DNA of 64,000 nucleotides from an uncultured Prevotellaceae bacterium (GTDB lineage Bacteria; Bacteroidota; Bacteroidia; Bacteroidales; Muribaculaceae): NCBI GenBank assembly GCA_900318205.1, contig ONJS01000008.1, positions 372,001 to 436,000 of the forward strand, read 5' to 3'. Shown piece by piece: positions 59,168 to 64,000 of this stretch (position 1 is its first letter; each line of letters starts with the position of its first letter). The notes under the pieces were generated by a model. It saw only the letters and a program-made list of their open reading frames with translations, ran no database searches and was not told where the DNA came from. The position numbers and the translations under genes were made by a program.

Positions 59168-61855
59168 TTAATTTTCTTTCTTTTTGGCGTCGAGGTGGTA
59201 GGTGAACGAGATGCCGATGTAGTGGTGCAGCGTGTCTTGCCACTCGTTAGTCTGTTGGTAGGCGGTCTGGCTGCTCCAGCGCCAGTCATCCTGGTTGAGG
59301 ATGTCATCGGCAAAGAGTTTGACATTGCCCTTGTTATTCAGGATTTTCCAAGTGATGGAAGCATCCCAAAGCAGGCGGTTGCGGTTCATGCCACTGGAGG
59401 CATAGCCGCGCCGCATGGCCTCGGTGAGGGATGTTTCAAACACAAAGTTGCGGTAGTTGGCCTCAAACTCCATGCCGTAATTGTTGTTCCACAGGGTGGT
59501 GTTCTGGATTGGTGACTGCGAGAAACGCAATCGGTCGGCATTGAGTTCGGCAAAGACCCCGGCTTTGATCCAGTTGTGGTCAAACGACACGGTCAGTTTG
59601 TCCTTGGGGTGAACGCTCGTCTGGCGGTTTAAGATGCGCTCCTCGTGGGAGGGCAGCATGGTCAAGTAACCGTAGTATCGTCCTCCCATGACTTTGAGGT
59701 CATTCTGCAAGCGGAAGTAGTTGCCCAAGCCGTGGTCGTAGTTGAGGTTCACTTCCCATGTGCGGCTACCGGGCACCGACTCGGGGCGGCTGGCATAGAC
59801 GTTGGTTACCGGGTCATAACTGAGCGCCGTGATGTTGCTGTGGTCTGACGTGCTGTACTTAGCGTTGAAGCCGATGGATAGTTGGCGGCTGGGGACTACG
59901 GCCTTGTAGGACAACTGAAACTCGTTAGAATGACAGTCCTTCAAGCCGGGATTACCTTCGGTGATGAACAGCGGATCGCTCAAGTCACGGTAGCCGATGG
60001 TCTGGAGCAGTTCGGGACGCGTGGTCTTGTAACTGTAGTTCAACTCAATGTTCATGCCGCTGTTCATTTTCCATGAGAACTTGAACGACGGCTCAATCTT
60101 GAAACTGTTCCTGACTGCTGTCGTGTCAAGCATGGCCCGACGGTAGTCCTGATGCTCGCGGTGCCAATTCAAGACCGCACTGGGCAGCAGCTGTACCTGA
60201 CCGATGTTAATTGTCGAGCCAGCAGTGATGGTGTGACCCATGCTGCGGTAGCGGTTGTTGAACGAGTTGGCGGCATCGGCCATGCCGTCGGTCGTGAATT
60301 CACAGTCAATGCGATTGTTGTTATAGTCCAATCGGTAGTCCATAGTGAGCATCCACTGCTTGGTGAGCCAGTGCTGATAGGTCATGCTGCCGTTTAATGC
60401 GAACTTTGATGAAGGCTCGATGGCATACTGACTGAGCGTCGATGCGAAATCACTCTGATAGTCAGTGATGGTACGGTCGGTCCACTGCTTGCTCTTGCTG
60501 TCGGTGTAGTTCAGTCCTCCAGCAACTTTGAGGGAGCCGTCCTTGAAAAGGTGTGTCCAATTACCAGTAGTCTCGAACAGGGTCTCGTGTCCACGGCTCA
60601 GTGAATTCACCTGTTGATTGATGGTGGGAATGTAGCCGTTGCCCGAATTGACCGACTGCTCGGTCTCGCGTCGGTTGGTGGAACGGTCGTTTGTGTATTC
60701 AATTTGAGCCCACAAGAAGATATTGTTGGTCGTGTCGGGCCTCCATCGCATCATGCCCAGGATTGTCGGGTTTAGCGAGTGGCTGCGGTCAAAACCCGTC
60801 GTCTTGTTATAGCTTTGTGCCTCGCCTGGGAAGTAATTCTCGGTTTCGCTGCCCGAGTTTTTCCATCGGTCGTCATGGGCCAGTCCTCCACTGATGCTGT
60901 AGTAACTTTTCAGTGTCTTATTGCCCAGCTCGCGGCTCCAGTTGTGCTGATATCCGCCCGAGATGCCTTGCTCTTGGCCATAGCCGTAACCTGAACTTAG
61001 CGTATATTGGCCTTGGTATCGTCTGTGTCGTTTGGCAACATTGTTGGCATCACCGAATACCATGACCGGATCATTCTTGGAGAGACGGTTCATCAGCACA
61101 TCAGCTTCATAGTGGTCGCGGGTCCTGTAACCAGCAGTGGCGTCGCCATACCAGCGGTCGAGGAAGCCTGGCTTGATGGTCAGATCCAGCACCATGTCCT
61201 CGCTGCCGTCGTCATTGCCGGTATGTTCCTTGAGTTCCGACGCTTTGTTATAGGCTTTGATGTTCTGCACCGCCTCGGCGGGCAGTTGGCTGACCAGAGC
61301 ATCGCCGCCGAAGAGGCTCTCGCCGTCCATCGTCAGGCGGATGGGTTTGCCGTTCCACCACAGTTTGCCGTTAGCATCCGTTTCAACGCCAGGCAGTTGC
61401 TTGATAAGTTCGTCGAGGCGGGCGCCCTCTTGCAGCCTGAAGGCCGACGGGTTGAACACGATGGTGTCGCCGTGCATCGTGAACCGTCGGGCATGCCCCG
61501 TGACCTCGACCATCTGCAGCATCTGTGAGGACATCTTCAGCTCGATGGTGCCGATGTCGAGCGTGTCCTTGCGGCTGTCAGTCAGCGCCATGACATTTTT
61601 CTTCTTGTTATAATAGCCCAGCATGGACACGGTCAACTCGACACGACCGTTGGTATAGAACGTAAATCGGCCAAGCGAGTCGGCTATCACAGTACTGCCC
61701 GAATAGCTGGTTTCATTGATCTGCTTCATATACTGAACCGTCGCACCAGGCAAGGTCTCCCGGGTATCGGTATCGATGACGCGTCCGCTGATGATGTCGG
61801 CGTGAGCCAATAAAGTACTGAAAACAAGCAAAATAGTTATTGTAAGCTGTTTCAT
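59168..61855 (-). CDS. Outer-membrane beta-barrel protein with carboxypeptidase-like and plug-like domains
   Basis: 895 residues from the ATG at 61855; an earlier in-frame ATG starts within a parS-like sequence and is rejected. A signal peptide precedes the CarboxypepD_reg-like domain (ISGRVIDTDTRETLPGATVQ), a plug-like region (RLDELIKQLPGVETDANGKL, IRLTMDGESLFGGD) and a large barrel ending YIGISFTYHLDA. This is the outer membrane beta-barrel family related to TonB receptors, often with no clear TonB box. It may export or import a peptide or protein substrate, and its adjacency to an M1-like peptidase supports a peptide-related role, which is inference. Confidence 0.88.
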   Translation of the reverse strand: MKQLTITILLVFSTLLAHADIISGRVIDTDTRETLPGATVQYMKQINETSYSGSTVIADSLGRFTFYTNGRVELTVSMLGYYNKKKNVMALTDSRKDTLDIGTIELKMSSQMLQMVEVTGHARRFTMHGDTIVFNPSAFRLQEGARLDELIKQLPGVETDANGKLWWNGKPIRLTMDGESLFGGDALVSQLPAEAVQNIKAYNKASELKEHTGNDDGSEDMVLDLTIKPGFLDRWYGDATAGYRTRDHYEADVLMNRLSKNDPVMVFGDANNVAKRHRRYQGQYTLSSGYGYGQEQGISGGYQHNWSRELGNKTLKSYYSISGGLAHDDRWKNSGSETENYFPGEAQSYNKTTGFDRSHSLNPTILGMMRWRPDTTNNIFLWAQIEYTNDRSTNRRETEQSVNSGNGYIPTINQQVNSLSRGHETLFETTGNWTHLFKDGSLKVAGGLNYTDSKSKQWTDRTITDYQSDFASTLSQYAIEPSSKFALNGSMTYQHWLTKQWMLTMDYRLDYNNNRIDCEFTTDGMADAANSFNNRYRSMGHTITAGSTINIGQVQLLPSAVLNWHREHQDYRRAMLDTTAVRNSFKIEPSFKFSWKMNSGMNIELNYSYKTTRPELLQTIGYRDLSDPLFITEGNPGLKDCHSNEFQLSYKAVVPSRQLSIGFNAKYSTSDHSNITALSYDPVTNVYASRPESVPGSRTWEVNLNYDHGLGNYFRLQNDLKVMGGRYYGYLTMLPSHEERILNRQTSVHPKDKLTVSFDHNWIKAGVFAELNADRLRFSQSPIQNTTLWNNNYGMEFEANYRNFVFETSLTEAMRRGYASSGMNRNRLLWDASITWKILNNKGNVKLFADDILNQDDWRWSSQTAYQQTNEWQDTLHHYIGISFTYHLDAKKKEN

Positions 61856-61886
61856 AATAAGGTATAGTGGTGGCTGTCTCATGCGA

Positions 61887-61902
61887 TGTTTCACATGAAA
61901 CA
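61887..61902. other. parS-like site (one mismatch)
   Basis: TGTTTCACATGAAACA differs from parS at one central base. It lies between the coiled-coil protein gene and the outer-membrane barrel gene. Confidence 0.5.
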
Positions 61903-61933
61903 ATAGGTTAAATGTTGATATGATTAATGGCGG

Positions 61934-63031
61934 TTAGTTCTTGGTCTTGTTCTCGAGCAGATCGACCATGCTCTCGAGAAAGAGGAGTTCACTGTCCTTG
62001 AGTTTTTTCTTCTCTTTGAGTTGTTTATAGACTGATGCCAGTTGCTGCATGGCGATTTTCAGGTCCATCTGGTCCAGGTCTTCGGTGTCCTTGCACAGTT
62101 CGTAGAGTTTGGATAGATAAATGTAGTGTGCACTGCCGTCGTCTTGCAGTTTCTCGACGTAAAAGAGCAGTTTTTGCATCCAACTGTTGGTATTGGTCCT
62201 GCTTGATGAGGAAGATGAGCTTGAGGAAGAAAAAGAGTATGTATGGCCATTGCCGTCTGATAAACCAGAAAGCGCACCCCGGGCCTTTTCCAGCTTTTCC
62301 TGAGCTTTTTCTATTGAAGCTTGATATTTTTCCAGCCCTTTCTGATAGGCCTCCAAACCTTTTTGATAAGCCTCAACGTCCATTGGATTGTATTTCTCCA
62401 TGCCCTCTTGGTATTTCTCCATACCAGCCTGGAATTGCTCCATATACTTGTCGTAATCGTCAGGACTCATGACCACCGAACTGATTCTTATGCCATCGGT
62501 TGCTTTAGGCTTGATGGGAGCATAGGTGGTGACGATTCGACCACTGATGCCGTCGTCAACGTCTTCACTCCACTCGAAGGTGTAGGTCGTGCGGTGCTGC
62601 TTGTCATCGGGGGTTAAAAAGCCCACGGTATAGCAGTGGTCACAGTCCAAGCCCACAGTGATGGCATTCTCGGGGCTGTAATAGAGTCGGTAGCCCTGGA
62701 AGGTACCGTCATCGTTGTCATTCCACCACAGGGTATAGATATCCGCAGTGCTGTTGCCATTGACTTGCTCATATACCCGTTTGGCGTTGTTGATCAGGCC
62801 CACATTCTCGCTGTCGATGGTGAACTTGATGACGTCGAGTTGGCCTTCCTTGACTCCGGTCTCGGGGTCGGTATATATGGTGTACATCTGACTGAGGTCC
62901 TCAAGAGGCACGGCATTGATGATGTCGTCGAATGCCTCTTTCAGGCGGTCCTCATAGACGTTGGCGCTGGCCGTTGCAGGCACGAGCAAGGCGATGAGCG
63001 TCGCGATGATGATATGATTGGTTGTTTTCAT
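61934..63031 (-). CDS. Secreted protein with Tyr-Gln-Gly helical repeats and poly-Ser linker
   Basis: 365 residues. A signal peptide (MKTTNHIIIATLIALLVPAT) is followed by a folded N-terminal domain (about 25-180) and a helical series in which an 8-residue pattern recurs (YQEGMEKY, YQKGLEAY, YQKGLEKY), running into AQEKLEKA. A run of ten Ser follows (about residues 265-277), then a C-terminal helical domain rich in Lys and Leu. I do not recognise a family. Its ATG overlaps the stop codon of the anti-sigma-like gene by four bases, so the two are coupled. It may be a target or modulator of the sigma pathway, which is inference. Confidence 0.8.
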   Translation of the reverse strand: MKTTNHIIIATLIALLVPATASANVYEDRLKEAFDDIINAVPLEDLSQMYTIYTDPETGVKEGQLDVIKFTIDSENVGLINNAKRVYEQVNGNSTADIYTLWWNDNDDGTFQGYRLYYSPENAITVGLDCDHCYTVGFLTPDDKQHRTTYTFEWSEDVDDGISGRIVTTYAPIKPKATDGIRISSVVMSPDDYDKYMEQFQAGMEKYQEGMEKYNPMDVEAYQKGLEAYQKGLEKYQASIEKAQEKLEKARGALSGLSDGNGHTYSFSSSSSSSSSSRTNTNSWMQKLLFYVEKLQDDGSAHYIYLSKLYELCKDTEDLDQMDLKIAMQQLASVYKQLKEKKKLKDSELLFLESMVDLLENKTKN

Positions 63032-63774
63032 AATGCGGGAATATTATTGGTTGTGGGTTGGTTATTCAGATGATTGTTCAATTCGTTCTCTAACTCTTGC
63101 TCGAGGTCGATGAGCACGATAGTGCCGTCCTCGTCCTGTACAGCACGGAACCCGTTGGCTTCCAGGTCGATAATGAAGGCGCGGCGCTTCAGATCGGCCA
63201 GTTCGCGTTGCAGGCGTGCGTTCTCCTGGGCCAGTTTTTTGTTCTCGGCTTGCAGGCTGCGGTTAGAACGGATAGGACGGATTGAACGGGTGGGACGGGA
63301 TGGAGACGCAATATGTTGCGTCTCTACAGGTCGTGTGATGGACGTTTCCGGTGATTGTTCCGTCTCCTCGGATTGTGTGGGTGCCGTTTGTAGAGACGCA
63401 AAATCTTGCGTCTCCCCGATAGGCGTGGACTCATTTGAAGCGACTGGGGGCGTGTCGGGCACAGTCGTGGTTGTGGGCTGGTGCAGCAGGGCAGTTGCTA
63501 CGATAGCGGCGGTGAGACAGGCTGCGGCTGCTAAGCCCCACCAGCGTTGACCCATGAGTCGTGTCAACGTCGGGCGGAGTTGTTCCACGGGCGCCAAGTC
63601 GCCTTCCATCCCGCTGTCGAAGTAGTCAAACATGACGCGGTAATCCTCCCACTCGGCGGGCACGTCGGCGCTGCGGAAGTAGTCGGCCAACTGGGCCTCT
63701 TCCTCCACGGAGGTCTGCCCGTCCATGAATTTGTCGAGCAGTGCCTCTATTTGTTGATGTGAATACCGTTTCAT
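63028..63774 (-). CDS. Membrane-anchored anti-sigma-factor-like protein
   Basis: 248 residues from the ATG at 63774; a longer frame overlaps the sigma gene and is rejected. The N-terminal cytosolic helix region (IEALLDKFMDGQTSVEEEAQ, LADYFRSADVPAEWEDYRVM) is typical of zinc-less Bacteroidetes anti-sigma factors. One membrane segment (about 78-97) leads to a low-complexity Thr/Pro/Ser linker (98-173) and a coiled coil (174-198, ENKKLAQENARLQRELADLK). Two palindrome-encoded peptides, ETQDFAS (121-127) and ETQHIAS (151-157), lie in the linker. The ATG overlaps the sigma stop codon by four bases, supporting a sigma/anti-sigma pair. Confidence 0.82.
   Translation of the reverse strand: MKRYSHQQIEALLDKFMDGQTSVEEEAQLADYFRSADVPAEWEDYRVMFDYFDSGMEGDLAPVEQLRPTLTRLMGQRWWGLAAAACLTAAIVATALLHQPTTTTVPDTPPVASNESTPIGETQDFASLQTAPTQSEETEQSPETSITRPVETQHIASPSRPTRSIRPIRSNRSLQAENKKLAQENARLQRELADLKRRAFIIDLEANGFRAVQDEDGTIVLIDLEQELENELNNHLNNQPTTNNIPAL
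63302..63327. repeat. 26-base palindromic unit inside the anti-sigma-like gene (a)
   Basis: GGAGACGC...GCGTCTCTAC with one central mismatch, the same 26-base unit as in the intergenic elements. In the gene's frame it is read as VETQHIASP. Confidence 0.9.
63390..63415. repeat. 26-base palindromic unit inside the anti-sigma-like gene (b)
   Basis: GTAGAGACGC...GCGTCTCC with one central mismatch, the mirror form of unit (a), separated from it by 62 bases. In the gene's frame it is read as GETQDFASL. Confidence 0.9.
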
Positions 63775-64000
63775 TGTCTGTCTTTGTTGCGTTGTTGTTG
63801 GATTTCGTTGAGTAGTTGCCGTCTTGCCCTTGCCAGCAGCGTGTTGACGCTCGTCGTCTGGATTCCCAGGATTTGGGCTATCTCCTCGTTGGAGCGGTGT
63901 TCGACCTGTCGCAGCCTGAGGATGGCATGCTGGGTATAGGGCAGGTTGCGGATGCGTTGCCTGAGCCATCGCTCGTCTTCGCGTTGCAGCATCAAGTCCA
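63771..64000 (-). CDS. ECF RNA polymerase sigma factor, C-terminal part (5' truncated by window edge)
   Basis: The frame is open to the right edge, leaving about 76 codons. It shows sigma-70 region 4: LRQRIRNLPYTQHAILRLRQ, NEEIAQILGIQTTSVNTLLA, then RARRQLLNEI. This is the helix-turn-helix that contacts the -35 or -33 element. As first visible gene of the operon it is followed, with a four-base ATGA overlap, by its likely anti-sigma factor. Regions 2 and 3 are outside the window. Confidence 0.88.
   Translation of the reverse strand, partial: DLMLQREDERWLRQRIRNLPYTQHAILRLRQVEHRSNEEIAQILGIQTTSVNTLLARARRQLLNEIQQQRNKDRQ

Noticed and set aside
63775-63969. Extended N-terminus for the anti-sigma-like protein
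   Set aside because: The extension is antisense-like, low complexity, and overlaps sigma region 4; the ATG at 63774 with ATGA overlap is the natural start.

Overview
The window looks like a chromosomal segment of a Bacteroidales bacterium, probably Prevotellaceae or a close relative. The signs are a SusC/SusD outer-membrane uptake pair, BspA-like leucine-rich repeats, a C10 (streptopain) peptidase, M6 peptidases ending in dockerin-like repeats, and Bacteroidetes promoters (-33 TTTG and -7 TAnnTTTG, about 19-21 bases apart) in front of many genes. Base composition is moderate, and most genes are housekeeping or envelope genes. I saw no phage, transposase, CRISPR array, tRNA or rRNA. All calls come from reading the sequence; no database search was made.

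Layout. 1-5.4 kb: an uptake operon (SusC-like barrel cut by the left edge, SusD-like lipoprotein, small lipoprotein); the SusC protein carries an OmpA-like domain after its last barrel strand. 5.5-8.3 kb, minus strand: a glycosyltransferase, then a slipin/NfeD pair. 8.8-13.6 kb: ybeY, mnmG, apt and uvrC, with two parS-like sites. 13.7-21.7 kb: three tandem M6 metallopeptidase paralogues. 21.7-24.4 kb, minus strand: MATE exporter, deoC, MazG-like gene. 24.7-28.9 kb: a purine permease, a DUF5020 outer-membrane protein and three small or envelope genes. 29.2-30.5 kb: a broken tryptophanase gene. 30.7-36.5 kb: Pmp3 peptide, BlaI/M56 sensor pair, BspA-like protein, aspartyl protease with PDZ. 36.9-47.8 kb: gyrB, an rRNA methyltransferase, an acetyltransferase/AraC/hydrolase/CMD-cupin group, a MarR-like regulator with its membrane partner, and metG. 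47.9-57.4 kb: two unrelated AAA+ ATPases, a beta-helix protein, a Na/Pi symporter, a C10 peptidase and a lipoprotein. 57.6-64 kb: a minus-strand operon starting with an ECF sigma factor cut by the right edge, followed by a membrane anti-sigma-like protein, a coiled-coil secreted protein, a large outer-membrane barrel and an M1-like peptidase.

How the genes fit together. Much of the accessory content concerns extracellular protein breakdown and uptake: three M6 peptidases, one C10 peptidase, an aspartyl protease, an M1-like peptidase and a SusCD pair. A second theme is purine and nucleoside salvage (apt, deoC, NCS2 permease, DUF5020 protein).

The most notable signals are: the SusC-OmpA fusion; a 26-base palindromic unit that forms two complete intergenic elements and also sits twice, in frame, inside the anti-sigma-like gene; strand-consistent AGTTTAG-type repeats just downstream of gene ends; parS-like sites; a conserved leader hairpin before two of the M6 genes; paired operator-like palindromes at the MarR operon; and a tryptophanase with intact promoter and terminator but a frameshifting internal deletion.
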